A stretch of DNA of 64,000 bases from Pseudomonas gessardii (GCF_001983165.1 NZ_MNPU01000025.1:1-64000); one strand, 5' to 3'; counted from the first letter of the stretch, positions 34,422 to 43,245 are shown. The notes: generated by a model not told the origin, from the sequence alone. Numbers and translations: made by a program.

Positions 34422-36452
34422 ATGAGTCGAGAGACTGGCGACAACCAGAATCGCAACCTGAGCCTCAATGAGCCGATGGAATCGGTACTCACGGCCTACC
34501 TGAGCCGCCGCAGTGTGGTCCGGGGCGGGCTCGGCGCCGCGATCGCCATGATTGCCGGCACCGGCCTGACAGGCTGCTTTGACAGCGGCGGTGGCTCTGA
34601 CCACGACACCCCGACCGAACCCGGCAAGCCGGCATTGAAACTGGGCTTCAACTCGATCCCCGGCTCGCGCACCGATGGCTGCACCGTGGCGGCCGGCTAC
34701 ACCGCGCACATCCTCGCGCCCTGGGGCACACCGCTCAACAGCAATGCGGCTGCGTGGAAAAGCGATGGCACCAATACCTCCACCGACCAGGCCAACTCGG
34801 TCGGCATGAACCACGATGGCATGCGCTTCTTCCCGATCAATGGCAGCTCCACTGACGGCCTGATTGCGATCAACCACGAATACATCGAACAGGCCGAACT
34901 GCACCCCAATGGCGCCACCCTGATCGGCGGCGTGCGCCCGGTGGAAGAAGTGCGCAAGGAAATCAACGCCCACGGCGCGGGTGTGATGCGTGTGACTAAG
35001 GTCAATGGCCGCTGGCAGGTGATGGAAAATGATCCGCTGAACCGTCGCTTCACCTCGGCCACGCTGATGGATCTGGCGGGGCCGATGAAAGGCACCGAAC
35101 ACGTCAAGACCAAGTTTTCGCCAACCGGCACCCAGACCCGTGGCACCAACAACAACTGCGGCAATGGCTACACGCCGTGGGGCACCTACCTCACCTGCGA
35201 AGAAAACTGGCCTGGGATTTTCGTCAACCGCAGCGGCAACCGCCCGGCCGACCAGGTACGCATCGGCGTGGGCACCAGCAACGGCAACTATCGCTGGGAG
35301 AGCGTCGCAGGTGACCCCAGCGAAGTGAATGGCGAGTTCAGCCGTTTCAACGTCACCCCAAGCGGCGCCACGGCCACCGACGACTACCGCAACGAAGCCA
35401 GCACCTATGGCTACATCGTCGAGATCGACCCGTACAACGCCGCGACCCGCGCCGTGAAACGCACCGCGCTCGGCCGTTTCCGTCACGAAGGTTGCTGGCC
35501 GGGCCTGACCACCGCCGGCAAGCCAGTGGTGTTCTACAGCGGCGACGACTCGCAGAACGAGTACCTGTACAAATTCGTCTCCACCGCCTTGTGGGATCCG
35601 GCAGACGCCAACCCCAGCGATCGCCTGGCCACCGGCGCCAAGTACATGGACAGCGGCAAACTCTACGTGGCGCGCTTCAATGCCGACGGCAGCGGCAACT
35701 GGTTGCTGCTCGACGTGGCCAGCCCGACCGTGGATGGCAGCACCCTGGGCGCGAAGTTCACCGACCTGCCGGGGATCATCCTCAACACCCGTGGCGCAGC
35801 CGACGCCGTGGGCGCGACGCCGATGGACCGCCCGGAATGGACCTCGGTCAACCCACTCAATGGCGACGTGTACCTGACGCTCACCAACAACACCAGCCGC
35901 ACCGTGGCCAACGCCGCCAACCCGCGCGTAAACAACAAGCACGGGCACATCATTCGCTGGCATGACGCCGATAACCAGGTGGCCTTCACCTGGGACATCT
36001 TTGTGTTTGGCGCCAACGCCGCCGGCGCCCCGGACCTCAACCGCTCGGGCCTGACCACACTGAACCAGTTCGCCAGCCCCGACGGCATGACCTTCGACAG
36101 CCGCGGCGTGATGTGGATCCAGACCGACAACGGCGAAAAAACCCTGACCGACTACACCAACGACCAGATGCTGGTGGTGATCCCCACCAATATGGTCGAT
36201 GCCCAGGGCAAGCAAGTGCCGGTCAATGCACAGAACCAGGCGGACCTGCGGCGCTTCTTCGTAGGGCCCAATGGTTCGGAAGTGACCGGGGTGACCTTTA
36301 CGCCGGACAACAAGACGGTGTTTATCAACATCCAGCATCCAAGCAACTGGCCATCCACCAATGTGGCGACCGACGTCACCGTGGGCAAGGTGCGGGCGCG
36401 GGCATCCACCGTGGTAATCCAGCGGGCCGATGGGGGGGAATTGGCGATCTGA
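34422..36452 (+). CDS. PhoX-family alkaline phosphatase, Tat lipoprotein
   Basis: A 676-residue calcium/iron phosphatase of the PhoX (DUF839) family that would release phosphate from organic phosphoesters. The N-terminal twin-arginine signal is YLSRRSVVRGGLGAAIAMIAGTGLTGC, whose LTGC also fits a lipobox. Family landmarks: INHEYIEQ near 150, TPWGTYLTCEENWPG near 250 with the metal-binding Cys and Glu, and SPDGMTFDSRGVMWIQTDNG near 550. AAAGGA lies eight bases before the ATG. It is divergent from the T2SS operon and next to a tatABC set, so Tat export followed by T2SS surface delivery is the likely route. Probably the counterpart of P. putida UxpB. Confidence 0.9.
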   Translation: MSRETGDNQNRNLSLNEPMESVLTAYLSRRSVVRGGLGAAIAMIAGTGLTGCFDSGGGSDHDTPTEPGKPALKLGFNSIPGSRTDGCTVAAGYTAHILAPWGTPLNSNAAAWKSDGTNTSTDQANSVGMNHDGMRFFPINGSSTDGLIAINHEYIEQAELHPNGATLIGGVRPVEEVRKEINAHGAGVMRVTKVNGRWQVMENDPLNRRFTSATLMDLAGPMKGTEHVKTKFSPTGTQTRGTNNNCGNGYTPWGTYLTCEENWPGIFVNRSGNRPADQVRIGVGTSNGNYRWESVAGDPSEVNGEFSRFNVTPSGATATDDYRNEASTYGYIVEIDPYNAATRAVKRTALGRFRHEGCWPGLTTAGKPVVFYSGDDSQNEYLYKFVSTALWDPADANPSDRLATGAKYMDSGKLYVARFNADGSGNWLLLDVASPTVDGSTLGAKFTDLPGIILNTRGAADAVGATPMDRPEWTSVNPLNGDVYLTLTNNTSRTVANAANPRVNNKHGHIIRWHDADNQVAFTWDIFVFGANAAGAPDLNRSGLTTLNQFASPDGMTFDSRGVMWIQTDNGEKTLTDYTNDQMLVVIPTNMVDAQGKQVPVNAQNQADLRRFFVGPNGSEVTGVTFTPDNKTVFINIQHPSNWPSTNVATDVTVGKVRARASTVVIQRADGGELAI

Positions 36453-36778
36453 TAGCGAGGCAGGAGCCGGCCTGGTTCCCGCCTCACTGGCCTTGTGGGA
36501 GCTGTCGAGTTCCGGCGGGGCTGCGATGACGAGGTCATGGCCAGCATTGATGTTGGCTGACCCACCGCTATCGCAGCCTCGCCGGGGCTCGACAGCTCCC
36601 ACAGTTGCTTTGGGGTGCACTCAAAATCAACCTGTGGGATCACTGCCACACCACAAAGCAAATGTGGGAGCTGGCTTGCCTGCGATAGCGGTCTAGCAGC
36701 CGGCAAAAAATGCTGACTTCACCACCGTCATCGCGGGCAAGCCCGCTCCCACACAAGCCCGCGGCCCCACTGTCTTTT
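36453..36778. repeat. Two different REPINs between phoX and gspK genes
   Basis: The gap holds two inverted-repeat elements of different families. The first (36495-36602) starts GTGGGAGCTGTCGAG and ends in the inverse arm, the same family as the 18.5-19.2 kb array. The second (36664-36752) starts GTGGGAGCTGGCTTGCC and ends GGCAAGCCCGCTCCCAC, a second REP family. No gene is seen here. The convergent genes on both sides may use the stems as transcription or RNA-decay barriers. Confidence 0.85.
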
Positions 36779-37744
36779 CTATAACGGCAACGGCTCCCGC
36801 GAGCGCAGCAGCATGCCCTGCGCCGGCACCCGCGCATGCCACTTCACCACCCCCTGGGCTTCGACACGGTACTGGCTGCGAAACCGTTGGCCATCCAGGT
36901 CGATATCCAGTTGCAGCAGGAAGTGGTCACCATTGAGCTGCAGTCCTTCGCTCAAGCGCTCGAACAGTGCGTCATCCACCGCCCCCAAAGCCTGGCGCAG
37001 TTCGCCGGCATCGCGATAGCCCCCTGCCGGGCGCGCACTGACCAGCCGGGTCAGCAGCGAACGCGACACCTCACCCTCATACAACGCATCCAGCAGCGGT
37101 AGCATGTCCAGGCTCAACGCATTGGCATTCAGGCGCCAGCCAGCGGTCTCGTCCAGGCTGCATAACTGCGGGTAGCGCAACGCCCGCAGCGGGTCGGGCA
37201 GCGCCAGCAGGTTCAGCTCGCTGATATCGCGCATGCGTTGATTGGCCGCCAGGCGTGGTGGTGATTGACGCAGGTATTCGTTGCTTTCGGCACCTTGCAG
37301 GCGGGTCTGTTGGTCGGCGTCGAGCCAGTCGGCCAGGGTCTGGGCCAGGCGTTCGGCGGCCATGTCGGCGCCCAGCAGATGCACCAACTGGCGCTGGGCT
37401 CGCTCGGCTTCGGGGCCGATCAGGGCGTTGACGTTGAAGCAGGTGTGCAGGTCGCGAATCTGGATGCTCGCCTTGCCCCCCTTGAAGTCGTAGCTCAACG
37501 GCTGCCCACGCATGGCCTGCCAGAACAACGGGCTGGCGCGCCACAGCGGGTCTTGCAGGGCCTGTTCGGTAAAGGCCAGCGCCGCCCGCTCGATGGCCCG
37601 CGCCTGCACCCGCTGTTGCACCAGGCGCACGCTGTCGACCTGCTGGCGCCCCTGCTCGACCATCCAGGCCATGCCGCCCGCCAGCATCGCCAGGGCCACC
37701 AGCACCATCAACAATGCCGCCCCCTGCTGCCGTTTTCTGTCCAT
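36779..37744 (-). CDS. gspK: Type II secretion minor pseudopilin K
   Basis: A 321-residue minor pseudopilin that caps the pseudopilus tip. The prepilin signal [18 protein letters not shown] lacks the +5 Glu, as is normal for GspK. Other signs are a large size, an inserted helical domain, and [22 protein letters not shown] with [19 protein letters not shown] (DxD/calcium region). Start at 37744 with AAAGGTGG upstream. It is the only gsp gene outside the main operon, cut off from it by phoX and the REPINs, and divergent from tatA. Confidence 0.88.
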   Translation of the reverse strand: MDRKRQQGAALLMVLVALAMLAGGMAWMVEQGRQQVDSVRLVQQRVQARAIERAALAFTEQALQDPLWRASPLFWQAMRGQPLSYDFKGGKASIQIRDLHTCFNVNALIGPEAERAQRQLVHLLGADMAAERLAQTLADWLDADQQTRLQGAESNEYLRQSPPRLAANQRMRDISELNLLALPDPLRALRYPQLCSLDETAGWRLNANALSLDMLPLLDALYEGEVSRSLLTRLVSARPAGGYRDAGELRQALGAVDDALFERLSEGLQLNGDHFLLQLDIDLDGQRFRSQYRVEAQGVVKWHARVPAQGMLLRSREPLPL

Positions 37745-37832
37745 TGCCCTGCCACCTTTTATGTCGATCCTGGCGACAGTCAACACAGTGGATGTTTCAA
37801 CCAGGTGGCAGGCTCACACAATTCCCGCAAAA

Positions 37833-37850
37833 ACGTCACCGCGCCGTCAT
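37833..37850 (+). promoter_or_regulatory. Weak Pho-box-like site before tatA
   Basis: ACGTCAC-CGCG-CCGTCAT on the plus strand has one half at six of seven and one at four of seven against CTGTCAT, at the right period, 56 bases before tatA. The second half is identical to that of the stronger site at 34248. No good -10 is seen at the expected distance, so this is a weak call. Confidence 0.2.
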
Positions 37851-37905
37851 AAAGCCTCGGCAAACTGCGCCTTCATATTTCAAATCAATGGCTTGGAGTG
37901 GCGTT

Positions 37906-38121
37906 ATGGGTGGTATAGGGATTTGGCAACTGGTCATCGTGCTGCTGATCGTGGTCATGCTGTTCGGCACCCGGCGCCTCAAGGGCCTGGGCAGCGATGT
38001 GGGCGAGGCCATCAAGGGCTTTCGCTCCTCCATGGGCAACGAACCCGGCGCCCAGGCGGCGGACAAGACCAGCCTTGAGGTACACGCCGAACCTCAGCGC
38101 CCTGCTGACAGCCAACGCTGA
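37906..38121 (+). CDS. tatA: Tat translocase subunit A (second copy type)
   Basis: A 71-residue protein with one N-terminal membrane helix, [21 protein letters not shown], and the amphipathic helix [15 protein letters not shown], both canonical for TatA, which forms the translocation pore. GGAG lies before the ATG. Its stop overlaps the tatB ATG by one base. Its position beside two Tat-signal proteins and a T2SS suggests a cargo-dedicated Tat copy; the genome's housekeeping tatABC is normally near ubiB/hisE and is not in this window. Confidence 0.92.
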   Translation: MGGIGIWQLVIVLLIVVMLFGTRRLKGLGSDVGEAIKGFRSSMGNEPGAQAADKTSLEVHAEPQRPADSQR

Positions 38122-38417
38122 TGTTCGATATCGGTTTTAGCGAACTGCTGCTGGTGGGCCTGGTGGCCCTGCTGGTGCTGGGCCCCGAACGCCTGCCGAT
38201 TGCCGCGCGCAATGCCGGGCTATGGCTGGGCCGGGCCAAGCGGGCGATGAACACGCTCAAGGCCCAGGTCACCCAGGAACTGGACAACGAGCATTTGCTC
38301 AAGGGCATCGACCAGCAACCCTTGCGGCAACTGGAGCAGCAACTGCGCGACGGCATCCGCCTGGACGCCCCGCTGCCGCCAACCACCACCCCTTCCCCAG
38401 GACACCCTGCCCCATGA
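38121..38417 (+). CDS. tatB: Tat translocase subunit B
   Basis: A 98-residue Tat[27 protein letters not shown] with the family Glu in the membrane helix and the GPERLP hinge, then an amphipathic helix. It is much shorter than E. coli TatB (171 residues), ending in a proline-rich tail. With TatC it forms the signal-peptide receptor. Its stop overlaps the tatC start as ATGA. Confidence 0.92.
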   Translation: MFDIGFSELLLVGLVALLVLGPERLPIAARNAGLWLGRAKRAMNTLKAQVTQELDNEHLLKGIDQQPLRQLEQQLRDGIRLDAPLPPTTTPSPGHPAP

Positions 38418-39151
38418 GCGACCTGCCCCTGCCTGCCCCGCGCCTGTCGGTGACCGGCCACCTGACCCGGTTGCGTTCGCGCCTGGTGCGCTGCGTCCTG
38501 GCGATCGTCCTGGTGTTTTGCGCGCTGTTCCCCTTTGCCCAAAAGCTCTACAGCTTCGTCTCGCAACCGTTGCGCGACTTCTTGCCCAGCGGCGCCACCA
38601 TGATCGCCACCGGGGTGACCTCACCGTTCCTGGCACCGCTCAAGCTGACCCTGATGATCGCCCTGTTCATCAGCATGCCGCTGTTGCTGCACCAGGCCTG
38701 GGGCATGATCGCGCCGGCGGTGTACCGCCAGGAGCGCCGCACCGCCGCCTGGTTGCTGGCCGCCAGCGTGGTGCTGTTTTACGCGGGCATGGCGTTTGCG
38801 TTTTTCCTGGTGTTCCCGATGATGTTCGGCTTCTTTACCAGCGTGACCCCGGACGGCGTGGCGATGATGACCGATATCGCCCTGTACCTGGATTTCATCC
38901 TCGCGCTGTTGCTGGCGTTCGGCCTGGCCTTTGAAATCCCGGTGGCGACTTTCCTGGTGATCTGGGCCGGCATCACCGATGTGCAGACCCTGCAAAAAAG
39001 CCGCCCGTATGTGATCGTCGGCTGCTTTGTGGTGGGCATGCTGCTGACTCCGCCGGATGTGTTTTCGCAAACCATGCTGGCGGTGCCAATGTGGATTCTG
39101 TTCGAGCTGGGGCTGCTGGCCAGCCGGTCGGTGAGCACCCCGCGCCCCTGA
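38414..39151 (+). CDS. tatC: Tat translocase subunit C, divergent receptor site
   Basis: A 245-residue six-helix TatC. Conserved parts include STMIATGVTSPF-like loop, YRQERR (Glu equivalent to E. coli Glu103), FEIPVA (Glu170) and LTPPDVFSQT (Asp211). However, the N-terminal receptor motif HLIELRKRL reads HLTRLRSRL, so the Glu15 that binds the signal's arginines is Arg here, and the WAF of Phe94 reads WGM. The receptor surface is therefore altered in two of its three best-known contact residues, which may tune it to the PhoX/UxpA-like signals or change how it works. Confidence 0.92.
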   Translation: MSDLPLPAPRLSVTGHLTRLRSRLVRCVLAIVLVFCALFPFAQKLYSFVSQPLRDFLPSGATMIATGVTSPFLAPLKLTLMIALFISMPLLLHQAWGMIAPAVYRQERRTAAWLLAASVVLFYAGMAFAFFLVFPMMFGFFTSVTPDGVAMMTDIALYLDFILALLLAFGLAFEIPVATFLVIWAGITDVQTLQKSRPYVIVGCFVVGMLLTPPDVFSQTMLAVPMWILFELGLLASRSVSTPRP

Positions 39152-39198
39152 TGCCACCGCCACCCGCGGCGGGAGCATTAAACAAAATGTTGACTTAG

Positions 39199-39225
39199 TA
39201 AGGCGCCAAGATAAACTGCGCCTTA
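39199..39225. promoter_or_regulatory. Inverted repeat at MarR promoter
   Basis: Exact arms TAAGGCGC and GCGCCTTA are separated by 11 bases and overlap the region just after a TTGACT -35-like hexamer (39190-39195). The right arm reaches the first possible start codon of the MarR gene, so binding would block transcription or initiation. Probable autoregulatory operator. Confidence 0.5.
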
Positions 39226-39737
39226 TGAATATTTTAGAGAACAAACACCACATCATGCTGCGCGAGCTTGACGGGGTGCCGGCCGAGGTCAGGGACAGTG
39301 TCAAGCTGTGCTTCGAGCTGCTGTCGGCGGCCGCCGCGATCAATCGCGTGTGTGCCATCCGCCTGGCCCGCTACAACCTGTCGGAAGGCCGCTTTGTCAT
39401 CATGCTCACCCTCAAGAGCGCCGGCGGGAAGCTCTCGCCCCTGGAACTGGCAACACGCTTGTCGATTACCACCGGCACGGTGACCGGCTTGCTCGATGGC
39501 CTGCAGGGCGACGGGTTTATCAAGCGCAAGACCGACCCCACCGACCGGCGCAAATTGATCATCACCCTGACTGCCGACGGTAGGCGCGTGGTCGATGAGG
39601 TGTTCGTCGAGCACACCGACTGGATCAGCGGCATTATCCAGGGGCTGAGCCCCGAGCAGCGCCAGGCGTTGTCCGAGTCGATCTATTGCATTTCGGCCAG
39701 TCATGCACTGTCCCAGCCACTGCCGGATGGGCATTAG
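39225..39737 (+). CDS. MarR-family transcriptional regulator
   Basis: A winged-helix regulator of up to 170 residues: LARYNLSEGRFVIMLTLKSAGGKLSPLELATRLSITTGTVTGLLDGLQGDGFIKRKTDPTDRRKLIITLT is the full MarR DNA-binding core with its beta-wing DRR. The start is uncertain: the ATG at 39225 has no ribosome site and lies at the edge of an inverted repeat, while an in-frame ATG at 39255 is possible. It directly precedes and shares the strand of the eight-gene cluster from 39788, so it is the likely local regulator. Confidence 0.87.
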   Translation: MNILENKHHIMLRELDGVPAEVRDSVKLCFELLSAAAAINRVCAIRLARYNLSEGRFVIMLTLKSAGGKLSPLELATRLSITTGTVTGLLDGLQGDGFIKRKTDPTDRRKLIITLTADGRRVVDEVFVEHTDWISGIIQGLSPEQRQALSESIYCISASHALSQPLPDGH

Positions 39738-39787
39738 GCCCAGGCTTCAATTGCGTCAATCGCGGTAGTCACACAAGGAGGTGTTTG

Positions 39788-40717
39788 ATGCTGCACAGTC
39801 AACGAGTGATGACCAACTTCGGCAGGAAGCCACGCATTCACAGTGGCGTCGATGTCATCCGCCACAGCATGGTCTCCCTGGAGCGCTACATTCCCCCGGC
39901 GCTGTATCGGCGCCTGTTTATCCAGCGGATCGCCCGCCACCCCCTGGCCATCGAAGGCTTTGAGTTTCGCCCGGTGCAAAGCCTGTTTGAACTGGAGGCG
40001 GCCTTGCGCCTGGTCAACGACAGCTATGCGCGACGCGGTATCTCCACGGTGTGCCGGGCCGGTATGCGCTTTTCCGCGTTTCATCTGCTGGCGGGCACCA
40101 CCACCTTCATCGCGATCAAGGACCAGCAGATCGTCGGCACCGTGTCACTGATCGAAGACTCCATGCTCGGCCTGCCCCTGGAAGAGGTGCATGGCAACGA
40201 GGTGGTGTTGCAACGCCTGGCCGGGGCCCGGCTGGCCGAGGTCGGCACCCTGGCCGTGGCCGCCGGGTATCGCGGCAAGGGGGTGCCGTTGATGCTCTAC
40301 AACGCGATGTTCCGTTGGGCCATGAATTTTCGCGGGGTGCAGCGGCTGCTGATCGCCGTGCATCCACGCGCCGGGGCGTTTTATCGCAACGTGTTGTTCT
40401 TCTCCCCCATGGGCCGGGTGCAACCCTACACCAAGCTCAACAATGCCTTGTCGCTGCCCCTGTCTTTGGACCTGGGCGATGCGCCGGCGATTTTCCAGCG
40501 GGCTTATCAGCGCCCCGACCTGGAGTTTGCCGTCGAGGGCCAGCGCACGCACTTCTTCGATTTTTTCTGCCGCCGTGACTACGCCCATATTGGCCTGCCC
40601 GCCACCGGTGCGCTGCGGCCCTGGGACACGCACGAAGTGCTGACCCATATGGCCCGCTGTGGCGTGCATGGCCGAAACCTGTCGCCACGGGTCCAGCGGG
40701 CGCTGGCCCTGGCGTAA
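39788..40717 (+). CDS. FeeM-like N-acyl amino acid synthase (GNAT fold)
   Basis: A 309-residue acyltransferase with the AHL-synthase/FeeM-like GNAT fold. Typical segments: FEFRPVQSLFELEAALRLVNDSYARRG, TTFIAIKDQQIVGTVSLIEDS, AEVGTLAVAAGYRGKG (the acyl-donor loop) and GVQRLLIAVHPRAGAFYRNVLFF. FeeM and NasY relatives join a long-chain acyl group to an amino acid or amine. A very strong ribosome site (AAGGAGG) precedes the ATG. It opens the co-directional cluster. The acyl donor could be ACP- or CoA-bound; no dedicated carrier protein gene is present. Confidence 0.75.
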   Translation: MLHSQRVMTNFGRKPRIHSGVDVIRHSMVSLERYIPPALYRRLFIQRIARHPLAIEGFEFRPVQSLFELEAALRLVNDSYARRGISTVCRAGMRFSAFHLLAGTTTFIAIKDQQIVGTVSLIEDSMLGLPLEEVHGNEVVLQRLAGARLAEVGTLAVAAGYRGKGVPLMLYNAMFRWAMNFRGVQRLLIAVHPRAGAFYRNVLFFSPMGRVQPYTKLNNALSLPLSLDLGDAPAIFQRAYQRPDLEFAVEGQRTHFFDFFCRRDYAHIGLPATGALRPWDTHEVLTHMARCGVHGRNLSPRVQRALALA

Positions 40718-40751
40718 GCAAGCTCAAACGTCATTTCATGGAGGAAGCAGT

Positions 40752-41618
40752 ATGGACAGCGGATTGCTGCGCGCGATAGTCAGAGAAATAACGATCAAGC
40801 AGCCCTTCGAGCGTATACCCGAACCGGCCCTGGTTATGGAAGAACAACAGAGTGTGGCGTCTTATGCCGACAGCGCCGCCCAGGGCCAGGCCTTGTCCGG
40901 CACCCACCTGTATCACTGTGCGCAGATGTGCGCGCTGATCAAACCCGGCGACGTGGTGCTGGACATCGGCTGCGGCCCGGCGGCCCTGTTGCTGCAAGTC
41001 GCGCGGCTCAACCCGCGGGCCGAATTCATTGGCATGGACTTGTCCCAGAGCATGCTGGAGGTGGCCCGTGAAGCCTGCCACCTGCAAGGCATCGATAACG
41101 TGCAACTGGTGGCCGACGACATGACCCGCCTCACCACGATCGCCGACCGCAGCGTGGATGTGGTGATCTCGTCGATGGCCCTGCACCACCTGGAAAACCT
41201 CGGCCAACTGGAGGCGACCTTTCGCAATATCTCGCGGGTGCTGCGCAATGACCGGGCGATTTACCTGAATGATTTCGGGCGCCTGAAAACCATCGAGTCG
41301 GTCGACTATTTTGTCGAGCGCGCCAGCGACGGGGCCGACGCGGAAACCCTGTTGGACTACCGCAACTCCCTGCTGGCGGCATTCTCCCTGGAAGAATTCC
41401 AGACCCTCGCGGCCAGTTACCTGGGGCCGTGTGCCAAGGTCTACAGCACGGCGTTCAGCCCGTTGATGATGGTCATCCGCACCCCCAAGCGGCGTTGCGT
41501 GAACGTGATGAAGCCCGAATTCCGCCGCCGCTACAACGCCCTGCCCGCCAGCCGCCAGGCGGATGTGAACCAGTTGCGTCTGTTCCTGCGCCTGGGAGGC
41601 CTGGCCAGTGCCTTTTGA
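40752..41618 (+). CDS. Class I SAM-dependent methyltransferase
   Basis: A 288-residue Rossmann methyltransferase with motif I VVLDIGCGPAALLLQVA (about residue 70), FIGMDLSQSMLEVAR, LVADDMTRL and the post-motif VVISSMALHHL. The C-terminus has a helical extension (RRRYNALPASRQADVNQLRLFLRLGG) not common in ubiE-like enzymes. GGAGGAAG precedes the ATG at 40752, and its stop lies inside the next gene. It probably modifies the cluster's product; target atom unknown. Confidence 0.85.
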   Translation: MDSGLLRAIVREITIKQPFERIPEPALVMEEQQSVASYADSAAQGQALSGTHLYHCAQMCALIKPGDVVLDIGCGPAALLLQVARLNPRAEFIGMDLSQSMLEVAREACHLQGIDNVQLVADDMTRLTTIADRSVDVVISSMALHHLENLGQLEATFRNISRVLRNDRAIYLNDFGRLKTIESVDYFVERASDGADAETLLDYRNSLLAAFSLEEFQTLAASYLGPCAKVYSTAFSPLMMVIRTPKRRCVNVMKPEFRRRYNALPASRQADVNQLRLFLRLGGLASAF

Positions 41619-43245
41619 ACCCGCCAACCTGATGCTCGCCCAGCAACAATGGCGTGAGGTGCTCGGCGATGCGGGGGTGCGCATCGACCCGGCCACCCTC
41701 GAACGTTTCCAGCAAGACACCATGTGCTCCCCCGCGTATGCCAGGGTGGTGATTGCACCGCGCTGCACCGAACACGTCTCGGCGTGCATGGTCATTGCGC
41801 GGCGCTATGGGGTTGCCGTGCAGCCGATCAGCACCGGGCACAACTGGGGCTACGGCACGGCCTCGACCCCTGGCGCCCATTGTGTGCTGATGGACCTGTC
41901 GGGGATGGACCGGATCCTGTCGTTCGATGAAGAGCTGTCGGTGGTCACCCTGGAACCGGGGGTGACCCAGGGCGCCCTCGCCCGCTATCTGCAGGAGCAC
42001 AACCTGGCCTTCTTGACCCCGGTCACCGGCGCGGGCCCGACCTGCAGCGTGCTGGGCAATGCCCTGGAGCGTGGTTTTGGCATCACCCCCCATACCGACC
42101 ACTTCCAGGCGGTGCTCGGCCTCGAAGCGGTGCTGGCTGACGGTACGCTGTACCGCTCGCCGATGTCCCTGGGGGTCAGCGCGCCCTGTTTCAAATGGGG
42201 GGTGGGGCCGTACCTGGACGGTCTGTTCAGCCAGAGCGGGCTGGGGGTGGTGACGCAGATGTCGATTGCCCTGGTGCGCAAGCCCGAGGTTATCCAGCCG
42301 TTTTACTTCTGGGTGGAGGAGGAACAAGGGCTGGAAGCGGCCCTGGCGGGCATCAAGCGCATGCTCGACCTGGCCCCCGGGCAGATCGGCGGCATCAACC
42401 TGATGAATCGCACACGGCTGTTGACCATGGCCAGCGAAGACACCCAGGTGGTGGGCATGAACGAGGCGCAGCAACGGGCCGCCGCCGATGCCCTGGGGCT
42501 GCCCGCGTGGATGGGCGTAGGCTCGATCTATTGCCAGAAGGCACAGCACGCCTCGCTCAAGCGCATGATCAGCCTTGAGCTTGAAGCCTTCGCCAGTAAA
42601 TCGCTGTTCAAGACCGGTGGCCAATTGACGAGCGCCCGCCGCCTGCTGGGGTATCTGCCCGGCGGCTGGTCCCGGCGCTGGCAGCGCACCCTGGACAAGA
42701 TGCTGCAAGGCATCGCCCTGATGGAAGGCCAGCCCAGCGAAGTGGCGTTGCCGCTGGCCTACACCGCCGGCGCCAAGCCGCTGCCCGGCGCGCCCCTGGA
42801 CCCGGCGCGGGATAACTGCGGGCTGATCTGGTACGCGCCGATCCTGCCGCTCAAGACCCAGCCCGTGGCCGACTTTGTGCGGGCCATGGAGCGTCGTTGC
42901 CGCCAGCAGCAACTGCCGTGCCCGGTCACGCTGACCAGCCTGTCAAGCCGTGCCATCGACTGCACCGTACCCCTGCTGTTCGATCGCACGGATGCCCCGG
43001 CCTCGAACCGGGCCCATGAGTGCTATCGCCAGCTGTTCGCCCAAGGCAAGGCGCTGGGCGTCTTGCCCTACCGTGTGCCCGCCCGCTTCATGCACCTGTT
43101 GACCGACGCCCAGGGGCCGGCCTGGCAGCTCGGGGCGCGGCTCAAGGCGGCACTGGATCCCGACAACCTGCTTTCACCCGGGCGCTACTGCATCGCCAGC
43201 CCAATGCCTGAGCAGCCCATGACCGCATCGGTGGTATCGAGATGA
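41608..43245 (+). CDS. VAO/4-cresol-dehydrogenase-like FAD oxidoreductase
   Basis: A 545-residue flavoprotein with an N-terminal PCMH-type FAD domain (VVIAPRCTEHVSACMVIARRYGVAVQPISTGHNWGYG at about 47-83, TLEPGVTQGALARYL) and a C-terminal cap ending in ALDPDNLLSPGRYCI. Vanillyl-alcohol oxidase and 4-cresol dehydrogenase relatives oxidise para-substituted phenols or related benzylic positions. The GTG start at 41608 overlaps the methyltransferase by 11 bases with GGGAGG upstream. His and Tyr residues for covalent FAD could not be fixed by eye. Suggests an aromatic or phenolic intermediate in the pathway. Confidence 0.83.
   Translation: MPFEPANLMLAQQQWREVLGDAGVRIDPATLERFQQDTMCSPAYARVVIAPRCTEHVSACMVIARRYGVAVQPISTGHNWGYGTASTPGAHCVLMDLSGMDRILSFDEELSVVTLEPGVTQGALARYLQEHNLAFLTPVTGAGPTCSVLGNALERGFGITPHTDHFQAVLGLEAVLADGTLYRSPMSLGVSAPCFKWGVGPYLDGLFSQSGLGVVTQMSIALVRKPEVIQPFYFWVEEEQGLEAALAGIKRMLDLAPGQIGGINLMNRTRLLTMASEDTQVVGMNEAQQRAAADALGLPAWMGVGSIYCQKAQHASLKRMISLELEAFASKSLFKTGGQLTSARRLLGYLPGGWSRRWQRTLDKMLQGIALMEGQPSEVALPLAYTAGAKPLPGAPLDPARDNCGLIWYAPILPLKTQPVADFVRAMERRCRQQQLPCPVTLTSLSSRAIDCTVPLLFDRTDAPASNRAHECYRQLFAQGKALGVLPYRVPARFMHLLTDAQGPAWQLGARLKAALDPDNLLSPGRYCIASPMPEQPMTASVVSR

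Noticed and set aside
34404-36620. A 738-codon minus-strand frame opposite phoX
   Set aside because: It is the antisense of a PhoX gene with signal peptide and ribosome site. Its composition (many Val, Ala, His, Gly) is that of a reverse-complement artefact.
37833-37850. Confident Pho box before tatA
   Set aside because: One half matches at only four of seven positions and there is no -10 at the right distance; kept only as a weak feature.
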